Positions 9,593 through 19,079 are shown, numbered from the stretch's first letter. The stretch: DNA of 64,000 nucleotides from Microvirga lotononidis (GCF_034627025.1 NZ_CP141048.1:4139001-4203000); one strand, 5' to 3'. The notes: generated by a model not told the origin, from the sequence alone. Program-made: numbers and translations.

Positions 9593-9604
9593 GGACAGTT
9601 GTCC
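9593..9604. promoter_or_regulatory. GGACA-N2-TGTCC inverted repeat upstream of the co-polymerase gene
   Basis: GGACAGTTGTCC has arms GGACA and TGTCC. The same arms recur at 17011-17022 upstream of the acyltransferase gene. It lies about 240 bp before the co-polymerase start. A shared operator is possible but unproven. Confidence 0.35.
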
Positions 9605-9839
9605 AGACCTTCGTTGTAGCCCCGAGTTGTGCCGCCCGGATGATAGTCTTGGAAGCAGCGATAGGGCAATGTAGACACGCTTGCCTTTGAACGGGAGAGC
9701 CGTTCCCGATGCTAATCTGCTGGACCAATACTTGTAGGCTCTCGATCGTGACTTGTCGCTGCGCAGATCGGCCAAGGTTTCGAGCAGTCGGGGGCAATTC
9801 CTCATTCGTATCTGCTTAGGATCGGACAGGTCGACAGGC

Positions 9840-12209
9840 ATGAAATATCAAGAAACGAGTGTCGTTCCCGATCTTGGCGCCGCTGCGCCGTCTGCAGGCC
9901 ATACAGCCTCGTCGGGGGGGCAGGTGTACCAGACGCCCTCGATGGTCGGCGGTAGCCGTCAATCCATGTTCAAGGCGCGGCAGCCGGGGACGGAAAGACC
10001 GGAGACGGACAACTTGGTCATGGGGGCCCAGAAGCGGCCCCGCGAAAGACTCCGCGCCTCCGAGGGGCAAAAGCCCAAGGGCAACCTCGAGATCATGGGC
10101 AAGGTGCTCGGAGCCGTTCGTCGCCAGTTCAAGCTCGTCGCGTTGCTGAGCGTGCTTTTGTCCGTTCTGGCGCTCGGGCTCGTGATGCTCCTGCCTCCTC
10201 AATTTACGGCGACCACGCTTCTGGCTGTCGATGCGCCGGAGGGCCGTCCGGCTGAACCGGCCGTCACCGGATATTCGCTCAACGTCGACGGCGAAGTTGA
10301 AGTCATGCAGTCGATGAAGGTCGCGCAGCAGGTCGTGAAACGGCTCAACCTGACCGAGGACCCGCGCTTCATCGACAAGGCGTCGTCTCCGGCGCCCGCA
10401 TCGGGTGGGGTTTCGGGTTACCTGACGGGTTTGCTGCCGGCAGGCGGCTCGTCCGCCGCGCAGGCCGGAGAAAGCTCAGGAACGGATCCCAAGACGCCTG
10501 CGGAACTTGCCGCAGAGAGCGAAGATCCGGCAGTGGTCCGTGCGGCCGTGGCTCTTCAGAAGATCACGAATGTCCGCAGGCGCGGACTGACGAACGTCCT
10601 GGCTCTGGACATCACCATCGATAATCCCAAGGATGCGGCCCGGCTGGCGAATGCCTATGCCGACACGTACATCACCGAACAGATCAGCTCGAAGCTCGCC
10701 GCCGCAGGTCATACGGAAGCGGCCTTGTCGCGGCGGGTCACGGAGTTGGGCGAGGAGTTGCGGCGCTCGGAATCCCAGATCAAAGCGTTCGCGCTCGTGC
10801 AGGGAGCTCAGTCGAACGACGATTCCGCCCGGCCTGCCATCGATCGGCTGCAAGCCGACGTTGCCGCCGCCGGCCGGGAAGCCAGCGCCAACGCGTCCAA
10901 GCTTCGCGAGGCCGAAAATCTCCTGTCCGCTGGGAACTTCGCGGCCCTCGGAAAGCTGCTCAACAATCCCGAGATCGTGCTTCTGGACGAGCAGCGCAGT
11001 TCCCTTGAACAGAGGGTTCAACGCCCCAGCGAAGGCGAAACGGATCTCGCGGGTTCGCAGAAGCGTCTCGATCTGGCGAAGTCTCAGCTACGCTCCGCCG
11101 GCACCAAGGCCGTCGAGGACCTCCGGAAGCAGGCGGATGCCAGCAATAATCAGGTGTCCGCCCTGCGGCAGGAGTTGAAGCAGGTCGTGCAAAGGGCCGA
11201 TCTCTCGACGGACAACTCCGTGCAGCTCTTCCGGCTGCAACAGGAGGCTGCGACGACCCGACAGCTCTATCAGGACTATCTCGGTCGATTGAAGGCGGCG
11301 GCTCAGCAGCGCAGCACGGTCACGCCGAGCGTGTACGTGGTGGCCGAAGCCGGCATTCCGCCGAACAAGAGCTTCCCGCCGCGGTCGCTGCTGATCATCG
11401 TCGGATTCCTGGTCGGAATCGGTATCGCGGTCAGCGTCGGCTATGCGCGCGACAATTATCCTGAGAACATCAAGTTCGTCGATGAGCTGGAGGTTTCGTC
11501 GGGCATCCCGAACCTGGGTGTTATTCCGGATTCGAGGCGGTCCAAGACAAAGGGTCTGCAACCCGAGAACCTGATCTTCGCGCGCCCGCAGTCGGATTAT
11601 TCCGAAGCCATCCGGCGACTGCGCGTCTCGCTGCAGCTCGCCTTCAACCGAGGGGCAGGGTTCAAGTCTCTGCTCGTGACGTCCACGCAGCGCCACGAAG
11701 GTCGGACCACCATCGCCCTGTCGCTTGCGCGGGATGCGGCACGGGCAGGGCTCAAAGTTGCCCTCGTGGATTGCGATCTTCGCAATCCGAGCCTGCATGC
11801 GAAGACGGGTGTCAGCAACGACGAGGGTATCAGCGAGATGCTGCTCTCATCTCCGCCATCCCTGAGAATGTCGCTTCTCCAGAGGGATCCGCAGTCCTCG
11901 TGCTTCGTCATCCCGAGTGGCGATCTCGGTAACGCCAGTCCCGACCAGCCTCTGCAATCGCCTCACCTGGGCCAAGTGATCAAGGACCTGGAGGAGCGGT
12001 TCGATCTGATCGTCATCGATGCCGCGTCGCTCGAGACCGCTGCGGATGCACTCATGATCGCCCAGCATGTCGACGGGGTGCTGCTGCTCGCGCGCGCAAC
12101 GCAGGCTCGGCCCGTCCGGGTCCGCGATGCGGTGCTCGATCTCCAGCGGACGAGGACGGCCAATCTGACGACGGGCCTGAACTTCGCGGAAGCTTCCGAC
12201 CTTCGGTAA
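9840..12209 (+). CDS. Polysaccharide co-polymerase / Wzc-like protein with atypical ATP site
   Basis: A 789-residue inner-membrane protein governing chain length and export. After an unusual 85-residue polar N-terminal extension, it has a Wzz-type domain bounded by membrane segments at about 98-119 and about 515-535, with a long coiled-coil region between. A cytoplasmic BY-kinase-like domain follows. In that domain the Walker A position reads TSTQRHEGRTT, with Arg where the GKS/T lysine should be; Walker A' (VALVDCDLR) is intact. No C-terminal tyrosine cluster is present. It may therefore be a kinase-dead or regulatory form. The ATG at 9840 is the best of several in-frame starts. Confidence 0.88.
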   Translation: MKYQETSVVPDLGAAAPSAGHTASSGGQVYQTPSMVGGSRQSMFKARQPGTERPETDNLVMGAQKRPRERLRASEGQKPKGNLEIMGKVLGAVRRQFKLVALLSVLLSVLALGLVMLLPPQFTATTLLAVDAPEGRPAEPAVTGYSLNVDGEVEVMQSMKVAQQVVKRLNLTEDPRFIDKASSPAPASGGVSGYLTGLLPAGGSSAAQAGESSGTDPKTPAELAAESEDPAVVRAAVALQKITNVRRRGLTNVLALDITIDNPKDAARLANAYADTYITEQISSKLAAAGHTEAALSRRVTELGEELRRSESQIKAFALVQGAQSNDDSARPAIDRLQADVAAAGREASANASKLREAENLLSAGNFAALGKLLNNPEIVLLDEQRSSLEQRVQRPSEGETDLAGSQKRLDLAKSQLRSAGTKAVEDLRKQADASNNQVSALRQELKQVVQRADLSTDNSVQLFRLQQEAATTRQLYQDYLGRLKAAAQQRSTVTPSVYVVAEAGIPPNKSFPPRSLLIIVGFLVGIGIAVSVGYARDNYPENIKFVDELEVSSGIPNLGVIPDSRRSKTKGLQPENLIFARPQSDYSEAIRRLRVSLQLAFNRGAGFKSLLVTSTQRHEGRTTIALSLARDAARAGLKVALVDCDLRNPSLHAKTGVSNDEGISEMLLSSPPSLRMSLLQRDPQSSCFVIPSGDLGNASPDQPLQSPHLGQVIKDLEERFDLIVIDAASLETAADALMIAQHVDGVLLLARATQARPVRVRDAVLDLQRTRTANLTTGLNFAEASDLR

Positions 12210-12240
12210 GCGCCCGGTCGGTTTTTCAGACACAAATAAA

Positions 12241-12266
12241 GCGGCCCCCGTGATGACGGGGGCCGC
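12241..12266. terminator. Bidirectional hairpin terminator
   Basis: GCGGCCCCCG pairs perfectly with CGGGGGCCGC around TGATGA. Read on the minus strand it is followed by TTTATTTGTG, so it best ends the lyase gene, but it lies between convergent genes and can serve both. Confidence 0.85.
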
Positions 12267-12295
12267 TCTGTCTCGAAACGATCAGAAGGTGCCGA

Positions 12296-13540
12296 TCAGA
12301 GGATGTAGAAGTCCGCTGCCGTCATCTTCAGGTTCGGGGCAAGCTTCGCGAACTCAATCTGAGCAGCGGGGCCGGTGCCGTCCTTGTCGAAGTACAGGCT
12401 GCCCGTGGCCTTGTTGTAGATGAAACGGTCGGACGAGTCGGCCGCCTTGGCTCCGATCGCGAACTTGGACGACGGGAGCGTGCCCCAGTCGACGTAGCCG
12501 CCGGAGAACACGGCGTTCTCCACATGGATCTTGTCCGTACCCGGAAGGAAGTCCGTGATCTTGGCGACGGTGCCCTTCGGAGCGGTGTCGAACACGAAGA
12601 TGTCACGTCCCGAACCGCCGGTCAGGATGTCGTTGCCACCCTTGCCGTTCAGCGTGTCGTTGCCGCCATTGCCAAGGATCGTCTCGGCCGCCGAGGTGCC
12701 GATCAGCTTGTCGGCGCCGCTCGTTCCATTGATCGTGGTCGGGGCGGGCGAGGGCGTCGGGGTGGGCGTGGGAGTCGGGGTAGGCGTCGGCGTCGGGGTG
12801 GGGGTCGGCGCCGGGGTCGGCTCGGGCGACGGGCTGGCATGAGCCGTGTCGCTGTGTCCGGCGGAACCGTAGGTCAGGTCGATGTCCTTGTAGTTGACGG
12901 CGAAGCTCTCGCCGCCGGTCGGGGACTTGCGGTAGGCACCCATCTCCCAGTGCGACTCGGTGGCGTTGGTGTAGCCGATCTTGCCTGTGTAGTTGGCGAT
13001 CTTGGCGCCGTCGCGCCAGACATAGGCATGGCCGTTGCTGCCGGCGGCGTCGAGCTGGACGTCGACCTCCATGTCGTACCACTTGCCGCGCTGGATGTCG
13101 GCGGTGTCGAGGTAGATGGTCTTCTCGACCGGCGAGCTCGAGGTGCCGTACTTGATCACCACGGCCATCTTGTCGTTGCCCATGAACTTGATCTCGAAGG
13201 GCGGCGTGCCTCCGGTGAAGAGCTGGCCGGTGACGAGCCACTGGGCGGTGTTCTTGGCGCCCGGCTCGATCATCATCTTGTACGTCGCGTGGAAGTGGCT
13301 GCCCTCGCCCGTCAGCTTGTGGTTCGACGTCTCGCCCATCTCAGAACGCTCGACGCCGGCGGCATCGGTCCAGTAAGAGGCGCTGAAAAGATCGCCTTTG
13401 CGCACTTCGAAACGGTAGACGCTGCCGTCTGACTTGAAGCTATGCGCTTCGTCACCAGCGACACGCCAGTTATATCCATCAAGAGAGAAGGAATCGCTCT
13501 CATAGATGTCGGGCTTCCACGCTGTGGCTGAATAAGACAT
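12296..13540 (-). CDS. Secreted polysaccharide lyase-like protein with Pro-Thr linker and RTX C terminus
   Basis: A 414-residue protein in three parts. Residues 1-235 resemble the heparin/alginate lyase-like jelly-roll family (segments RSEMGETSNH, FHATYKMMIEPGA, GKWYDMEVDVQLD). Residues about 245-277 form a Pro-Thr linker (PTPTPTP). Residues about 278-414 carry calcium-binding RTX nonapeptides (GNGGNDTLNGKGGNDILTG) and end ADFYIL, typical of type I secretion signals. There is no N-terminal signal peptide, consistent with that route. The ATG at 13540 has AGGGG upstream. It probably trims or releases the polysaccharide made here. It shares an exact 501-bp block with the gene at 20124. Confidence 0.8.
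   Translation of the reverse strand: MSYSATAWKPDIYESDSFSLDGYNWRVAGDEAHSFKSDGSVYRFEVRKGDLFSASYWTDAAGVERSEMGETSNHKLTGEGSHFHATYKMMIEPGAKNTAQWLVTGQLFTGGTPPFEIKFMGNDKMAVVIKYGTSSSPVEKTIYLDTADIQRGKWYDMEVDVQLDAAGSNGHAYVWRDGAKIANYTGKIGYTNATESHWEMGAYRKSPTGGESFAVNYKDIDLTYGSAGHSDTAHASPSPEPTPAPTPTPTPTPTPTPTPTPTPSPAPTTINGTSGADKLIGTSAAETILGNGGNDTLNGKGGNDILTGGSGRDIFVFDTAPKGTVAKITDFLPGTDKIHVENAVFSGGYVDWGTLPSSKFAIGAKAADSSDRFIYNKATGSLYFDKDGTGPAAQIEFAKLAPNLKMTAADFYIL
12737..12836. repeat. Low-complexity GT/GC repeat coding the Pro-Thr linker
   Basis: About 100 bp of imperfect 6-bp units (GGNGTN on the plus strand) encode alternating Pro-Thr. Such tracts can change length by slippage. Confidence 0.75.
12848..13348. 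repeat. 501-bp exact direct repeat, copy 1
   Basis: Base-for-base identical to 20133-20633 (offset 7285) by line-by-line reading. The tract starts and ends at codon boundaries (Arg of ERSEMG to Asp of GSAGHSD) and covers the core lyase-like domain. Sequence diverges abruptly on both sides. Confidence 0.95.
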
Positions 13541-14287
13541 ATTAAAAACCCCTACGTTACCTCTCTGAATAGAGAGGCTTTTTTGATGTAAAAATTGTTT
13601 TTCCACCTCAGCAATGCAGGCGGTATTTTTATCAAGTAATTGAAACGTGTACTGTAATGCCTGGGAAGACACGAGGTGGGTGTGCGCTATTCAATGTATT
13701 TCAAGTGCACCCATTTCGAATACACAGAGCTTGGACGACCCGTCTTGTGATATGAGGACAGTTATTTGCGAAATCGTGCCACCGCTCGCAGCCTAAGCTG
13801 GACTGTGACGAAAGCGTGGCGTGACTTTGCAAGACATGTGAAGGGCCGCCGTCGAGACTATGGCACGGAGCCCGGGAGGGCCGGGGGATCAGCTTGGCGA
13901 TTCGCGTGGCGGGATCGCTCTCGCGAGACTATGCAGCTCCGGAACGCGTCCGGGCTCGTCCCAAAAACGGAGATCATCGCGCACGCGTCGCTTCCGTGAA
14001 ATGCGCTCCGAGGCCGAACTTTCGGTGCGTTAGGCTTCTCTCTGCGCCTAACGCTGCGGAAGATGAAAATTGTTCATGAGCCGGACGCCAACCGCCGGAG
14101 CCTGCCGCATGGCCGGCGGTCGTCGTTCCGCCTCCGCATGGAGCCGAGTGCCCGCCTGCCCCGGGAGGCGGGGGGTGCAAAGGTATAGTCGTCCGGCCAT
14201 CTGCGTCAGCAGGCCTTTCGTGTGACGACCTGTGTTGCCAGTATCGAACGATGTTGGAAGTGGTCACGACTGCGACAGGGCCGAGCA
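13541..14287. other. 747-bp intergenic region between divergent lyase and AraC-type regulator genes
   Basis: No gene recognised. The first 160 bp are AT-rich and likely hold the lyase promoter. A 9-bp stem (GCGTTAGGC at 14027-14035 with GCCTAACGC at 14046-14054) is the clearest structure. A GGACAGTT half-site is at 13756. Confidence 0.55.
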
Positions 14288-15385
14288 ATGCCGAAGGGTC
14301 CGATCAACCATGCGCCACAACCGGACAACCCTCGGGTCCCGACTGCGTCAGGAGTGTTGACCAGACTCGCTGCTGACCGGCTGGTTCAAGCGGGGTTCGA
14401 GCTGATCCCGTTGCTCAAAGAAGCCGGGATCCCGGACGATATCCTGAGCGAGCCCGACACCCGCGTGTCCGTTCGCAGTCAGATCGACTTCCTTCGGCTT
14501 GCTGCTGAGGCATTGGGGGACGATCTGCTCGGATTCCACCTCGCCAAGGATACGGATCTGCGCGAAGCAGGGCCCATCTTCCATGTCATGGCTTCGTCCG
14601 AGACGGTGGCCGACGGGTTCGACTGCGCGGTCCGGTTCTGTTCCATCCTCAACGAAGGCGTTCAGCTTCACCGCGGCCCGAACGCTTTCACGATGGAATT
14701 CGAATATGTCGGCGTTCGGCGCCTCCTGGATCGACATCAGATGGAGTTCTGGGTGACCGCGGGCCTGCGCTTGATCCGTCTGTTCACCGGACGGGAGATC
14801 ATCCCGCTCTCCGTGGGATTTCTTCATCAGCGGGATGGCGACGTCTCCGAGATGGAGCGATATTTCGGATGCGCGGTGGAGTTTGGGGCTCCGAGGGATA
14901 CTCTGTCGTTCGATGCGCAGGACGGAAAGCTCCGGCTGCTTTCCGCTGACCGCTACCTGAACAAGTTTCTGGTCGAATATTATGAGGAGACGATCCTGAG
15001 GCGGCGCAGCATGCGCCAGTCGATCCGCAACCGGGTCGAGAACGCGATCACGCCGCGGCTGCCCCACGGAACGATGAGCATCAACAATATCGCGAGTGAT
15101 CTCGGAATGAGCGTCCGGACCTTGTCCCGCCGGCTCTCCGACGAGGGTCTCACTTTCAGTTCCATCCTGGAGGATCTCCGGTCCGACCTGGCGAATCGCT
15201 ACCTGCAGAACAACAGCCTCTCCATCTCGCAGATCGCGTGGCTTCTCGGCTATTCGGAAGTGAGTTCGTTCGCTCATGCCTTTCAGCGTTGGACGGGAAA
15301 TTCACCAACCTCGGCCCGCAAGCAGATGGGCGAAGGCTCTTTCCCGCAAGGTGCCGCGCCGACGAAGATCGACGTCAAACAATGA
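14288..15385 (+). CDS. AraC-family transcriptional regulator (arabinose-binding-like N domain)
   Basis: A 365-residue regulator. Residues about 20-210 match the PF12625-type ligand domain (RLAADRLVQAGFELIPLLKEAGIP), and the C terminus holds a two-helix-turn-helix AraC DNA-binding domain (INNIASDLGMSVRTLSRRLSDEG and ISQIAWLLGYSEVSSFAHAF). The ATG at 14288 fits the family length better than the longer open frame. Lying inside the polysaccharide locus, it is a candidate local regulator. Its 3' end overlaps the convergent glycosyltransferase by 11 bp. Confidence 0.88.
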   Translation: MPKGPINHAPQPDNPRVPTASGVLTRLAADRLVQAGFELIPLLKEAGIPDDILSEPDTRVSVRSQIDFLRLAAEALGDDLLGFHLAKDTDLREAGPIFHVMASSETVADGFDCAVRFCSILNEGVQLHRGPNAFTMEFEYVGVRRLLDRHQMEFWVTAGLRLIRLFTGREIIPLSVGFLHQRDGDVSEMERYFGCAVEFGAPRDTLSFDAQDGKLRLLSADRYLNKFLVEYYEETILRRRSMRQSIRNRVENAITPRLPHGTMSINNIASDLGMSVRTLSRRLSDEGLTFSSILEDLRSDLANRYLQNNSLSISQIAWLLGYSEVSSFAHAFQRWTGNSPTSARKQMGEGSFPQGAAPTKIDVKQ

Positions 15386-16634
15386 CTTTCCGGAAATCCT
15401 GTTGAGTTTCCGGTACCGGCTGCCGATACGGCGGACCGGACGTGACCGATTTGGAGATCAGAGAGCGCAATTGATTCATGCGGGCCTCGATCGAGAAATC
15501 CGTGATGATCCTATCCCTGGCCGCTGTTCCCATGGCGCGGCGCTCGGATGGGTTTCGCGCGAGCCGGACCATGGCTGCCGCGATTGCGTCACTGTCGCGT
15601 TCCTCGACGAGGATGCCGGTGCCGGGAGCGACGAGTTCCCGGATGCCGCCGTTCGGTGTCGAGATGACCGGGAGACCGGCCGCCATGGCTTCCATGAGGA
15701 ACACCGGGATGCCCTCCTTGTCTCCATCCCGGGCCGTGACGCTCGGAAGGACGCCGAAATGATAATCCCCCGAGCGAATGCGCTCGAGCAGCGTCTCATG
15801 CCCGACCGACCCTTGCCACGTAACCAGTTCGCTGATCCCGAGCTTGTCGGCCTTGCGCCGTAGCTCGGCTTCGAGAGGGCCGTCTCCGAAGGCGTCGATA
15901 TGGACCGCAAGACCCTGTTGTTTTGCAATGGCGACGGCCTCCAGGAGGTAACCATAGCCCTTCTTCTCGGCAAGCCGGGCTCCCACTACGCCCCGGAACA
16001 CACCGTCCGGCGGGGAGGGGGCAGGCTGATCGGGAATGTTCACTCCCATGCGAAGGATGATCGGACGTCGCTGATCGCTTCGGGCCTGCATCGCCAGTTC
16101 GCTCGCTCCGCCCTCGTCGATCGCCCGGACGAAGGACGCTGCCTCGAACTTGGTCGGAATGAGATTCCCTTGCGCGATATCATACCGGTGCGCCGTGATG
16201 CTGAAGGGCACCTCGGCGACGGAGGCCGCGATGAAGCCCATCGTGGCTGGAACGGCGATCCAATGGGCATGAATGTGCTGGATGTTCAATAGCCGAACCT
16301 GCCGTCCCAGCCACAGGCCCTTCGGCCAAACGGCAAGGTTGCGGGGCAGGAGTGTGATCCGGCTGTGGGTCACAAGCTTCCAAAGAGTGTCCAGTGCGAG
16401 CCTGGGTGTTCTGACGAACTGGGCGATGGCACCCGCACAGATGCTCGGGCTGATCAGGAGCTTCGTCATCGTCCGGTCGAGGACGGTCTGCTCGATGCGG
16501 TGCACCAACTTCCGGCCGTCGAGTGGACACACGAAAACGTCCCATCCGGCCTGGATATGGCTGTCGATCTCTGGGAGGATGAAGCCTTCGTTGTCTCCAT
16601 AAGGCGCCTCCCTTGTGACATAGAGAAGCTTCAT
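15375..16634 (-). CDS. Glycosyltransferase family 4 protein
   Basis: A 419-residue GT-B enzyme. The C-terminal nucleotide-sugar half contains RGVVGARLAEKKGYGYLLEA and the E-x7-E type region GIPVFLMEAMAAGLPVISTP. The N terminus starts MKLLYVTREAPYGDNEGFI, as in GT4 enzymes of exopolysaccharide clusters. It would add one sugar to the lipid-linked repeat unit at the cytoplasmic face; donor and acceptor are unknown. It is a single gene transcribed away from the acyltransferase pair. Confidence 0.88.
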   Translation of the reverse strand: MKLLYVTREAPYGDNEGFILPEIDSHIQAGWDVFVCPLDGRKLVHRIEQTVLDRTMTKLLISPSICAGAIAQFVRTPRLALDTLWKLVTHSRITLLPRNLAVWPKGLWLGRQVRLLNIQHIHAHWIAVPATMGFIAASVAEVPFSITAHRYDIAQGNLIPTKFEAASFVRAIDEGGASELAMQARSDQRRPIILRMGVNIPDQPAPSPPDGVFRGVVGARLAEKKGYGYLLEAVAIAKQQGLAVHIDAFGDGPLEAELRRKADKLGISELVTWQGSVGHETLLERIRSGDYHFGVLPSVTARDGDKEGIPVFLMEAMAAGLPVISTPNGGIRELVAPGTGILVEERDSDAIAAAMVRLARNPSERRAMGTAARDRIITDFSIEARMNQLRSLISKSVTSGPPYRQPVPETQQDFRKVIV

Positions 16635-17642
16635 GTGTTCATGACCCCATTTATGCAGCGATTATCGATTGGCATATGGTCTTCCAATTGCGGCGTCGAT
16701 ACGTCTTCCAGAGCATATACGGCCGATCTTATTGTTCTTCTGAGACCAATATTAACGAGGCAACTTGCATTCCGTTCATTATGACAGGTCCAGCGCGGTG
16801 GTTGAAGTTCCCTGTTGGCAGGATCGACCCTTCCCGAGTGGAACATCCGGAGTAATATGGATGGCTTAGGCCCGGTGAATTCTTGCCGGGTCATCACCCG
16901 TAAGATGCAGTACGGCGTGGCATTGGGGTCGAGACGAAGTGGGCGCTGGCTCGCTGCGGCTGGAGATGTGAGCAGAGCGCTTCAAGCCCAGCAGCCGGAC
17001 GGTAACGGCTGGACAATTGTCCAGGCGTGCTACGGCCTGCCGGCTCCGCGCAAGGCGAGGTCATCGCAACCCGTCGTCTCCGTGGCTTCGATGTACGGCG
17101 AAGCGGCTTCACTCTGTCGAAACAGCTTTATACAGCAGCTTGGATCACCGCCCTGCCGTTACGGCACCAATTCCGTCGGCAACTGTTCCGCGCGCTCAGG
17201 ATGCGCCCGATCATGCCAGGGCGCGCGTCGGATGACCGCAGACGAAGAGTTGCATGAATGCTCGTCCGATAGACGTTTGTCTCCGGAGGAAGCCATTACA
17301 GGAACAGGTCTGAAGACCTTTCGAGAGAAATACCCATTTCGACTGGGCCGGCTGTCATAGATACTCCCGGCAGGCTATCTCTTCGTTTGTATTCAAGCGG
17401 CGTAAATTTGCCTGTTGCCTTGAAAGACAATAAGCGACAGAACCATAGCCGGAACAATGAGCCTTTCGAAAGCATCCATGTTCCTCGAGATCTTGATCAG
17501 ATTGGCTCGGCTCTGGGTACGTGCGTCTTACCCGAATGAGCCAATTGTTATCTTCCAAAATCAAGAGCAATGTCTCCCGCGCATATAGGTCAAAAGCGAC
17601 ATATTCAGATCAGCTGATCCGACACTCTTGAACGAGAGAAAC
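16635..17642. other. 1-kb intergenic region between divergent glycosyltransferase and MBOAT genes
   Basis: An open frame at 16815-17360 on the plus strand has no domain-like composition and is not called. The region holds a perfect 16-bp palindrome at 17009-17024 and a perfect 12-bp palindrome GATCAGCTGATC at 17608-17619, 23 bp before the MBOAT start. It should contain divergent promoters. Confidence 0.55.
17009..17024. promoter_or_regulatory. Perfect 16-bp palindrome (possible operator)
   Basis: CTGGACAATTGTCCAG is self-complementary. Its core GGACA-N2-TGTCC matches 9593-9604. It lies about 620 bp upstream of the MBOAT start, far for a simple promoter operator. Confidence 0.4.
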
Positions 17643-19079
17643 ATGTTATTCAACAGTTGGACATTCTGGTTGTTTTTTGCCATTGTCCTACCGATTTACT
17701 GGCTTCTTCCATTTCGCCTTCAGACATTCTTTTTGCTGGCAGCCAGCTACCTCTTCTATGGATGGTGGGACTGGCGGTTTTTGCCTCTTATTATGTTTTC
17801 TACTGTGATGGATTTCTATTTGGGGCTCCTGATAGCATCGACTTCAACGCAAGCGACCAAGCAGCGACTTGTCTGGTTGTCGGTGGCCGTCAACCTGCTT
17901 TTGCTTGGCGTCTTCAAATACTACAACTTCTTCTCCAATGAGGTCGTTACGGCGCTCAACTCGATCGGTATCCACGCATCGTTGCCGGTCGTCCAAGTGC
18001 TTCTTCCTGTGGGGATATCGTTCTACACCTTTCAGAGCATGAGCTATATTTTCGATATCGCTCGTGGGGTGACAAAACCCGCTACGAGTTTTTGGAACTT
18101 TGCTCTCTATGTCTCATTCTTCCCGCATCTCGTCGCCGGGCCGATCATGCGCTCTGGCGCGAAAGGGCAAGATGCCCTTGGACGAGGACTTCTGAAACAG
18201 ATTGAAACGCCGCGGATCCGTCGGTCGGACGACTTCGCAGTCGGACTTTACTACATCCTTCTAGGTCTTTTCAAAAAGGTCGTGATCGGCGACAACATGG
18301 CCGTTCTGGTCAATACCGTCTTCAGTCGCGATACATCCGAGCTCACGGGCCTCGAATGTCTTGTCGGTGTCTATGCCTTTGCGTGGCAGATCTATGCTGA
18401 CTTCTCAGGCTACAGCTCGATAGCTCAGGGTGTCGCAAGATGGATGGGCATCGACCTGATGGACAACTTCAAGGTTCCCTATCTGGCGATTTCCCCCAGC
18501 GATTTCTGGCGCCGCTGGCACATTAGCCTATCCACGTGGTTGCGCGACTACCTTTACATCGCACTGGGCGGCAACCGTGGCGGAGGGTCCATGGTTCTCC
18601 GCAACCTCATGATCACGATGATCCTCGGCGGCATCTGGCATGGCGCCAACTGGACCTTCGTGTTCTGGGGCCTCTATCATGGGGCGCTTCTGTCGATCTA
18701 CAGGTTCATGGGCTGGGAGACAGCAAAGCCGCTCTCTTTCATGGATCGCAGCTGGCGAATTATCCTGATGTTTCATCTTGTCTGCTTCGGCTGGCTTTTG
18801 TTCCGTGCCACAAGCATGCACCAGGTGGGTGACTTCCTCTACCTTATGGCTACTGACTGGCGTGTCACTCCGACGGCCGTCGCCATGCTGGGTTTGATCG
18901 CATTCTATGCCCTTCCTCTGTTCCTTTTCGAGTATTGGGCGAGCTCTCGTGCGAACAATCTTCTCAGCCTTGCACAAAGCCCCTGGATCGCCCGTGCCGG
19001 CGTATACGCGTACGCAGTTCTCATGCTCGTCTTCTTCCAAGCACCGGAAAGCCATGAATTCATCTACTTCCAATTCTAG
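17643..19079 (+). CDS. MBOAT-family O-acyltransferase (AlgI-like)
   Basis: A 478-residue polytopic membrane protein that moves acetyl groups across the inner membrane for polysaccharide O-acetylation. It shows the family segments SFYTFQSMSYIFDIARG, PSDFWRRWHISLSTWLRDYL and the active-site His region GGIWHGANWTFVFWGLYHG. I use the ATG at 17643 with GAGAGAA upstream; a TTG 15 bp earlier is also possible. Its 3' end overlaps the SGNH-like gene by 26 bp, so the two are co-translated and probably act together. Confidence 0.92.
   Translation: MLFNSWTFWLFFAIVLPIYWLLPFRLQTFFLLAASYLFYGWWDWRFLPLIMFSTVMDFYLGLLIASTSTQATKQRLVWLSVAVNLLLLGVFKYYNFFSNEVVTALNSIGIHASLPVVQVLLPVGISFYTFQSMSYIFDIARGVTKPATSFWNFALYVSFFPHLVAGPIMRSGAKGQDALGRGLLKQIETPRIRRSDDFAVGLYYILLGLFKKVVIGDNMAVLVNTVFSRDTSELTGLECLVGVYAFAWQIYADFSGYSSIAQGVARWMGIDLMDNFKVPYLAISPSDFWRRWHISLSTWLRDYLYIALGGNRGGGSMVLRNLMITMILGGIWHGANWTFVFWGLYHGALLSIYRFMGWETAKPLSFMDRSWRIILMFHLVCFGWLLFRATSMHQVGDFLYLMATDWRVTPTAVAMLGLIAFYALPLFLFEYWASSRANNLLSLAQSPWIARAGVYAYAVLMLVFFQAPESHEFIYFQF

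Larger units (their letters stand above)
9180..9839. other. 660-bp intergenic region between rimO and the polysaccharide locus
   Basis: No convincing gene. It should carry divergent promoters for rimO and the co-polymerase gene. Two structures stand out: a 20-bp tandem direct repeat at 9400-9440 and a near-palindrome at 9593-9604. Several short open frames on both strands have no recognisable protein features. Confidence 0.6.

Noticed and set aside
12737..12836. Possible CRISPR-like or VNTR array
   Set aside because: The repeats are contiguous 6-bp coding units for Pro-Thr, without spacers.
12524..13432. Long antisense frame of 302 codons over the lyase gene
   Set aside because: It is the complementary shadow of the Pro-Thr/RTX lyase; a matching shadow appears over the identical block at 20139, as expected from shared DNA.
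16815..17360. Plus-strand open frame of 181 codons in the 1-kb gap
   Set aside because: Amino-acid make-up is Ser/Arg/Cys-rich without any domain-like pattern, and no ribosome site precedes it. It reads like a chance frame in GC-rich DNA.
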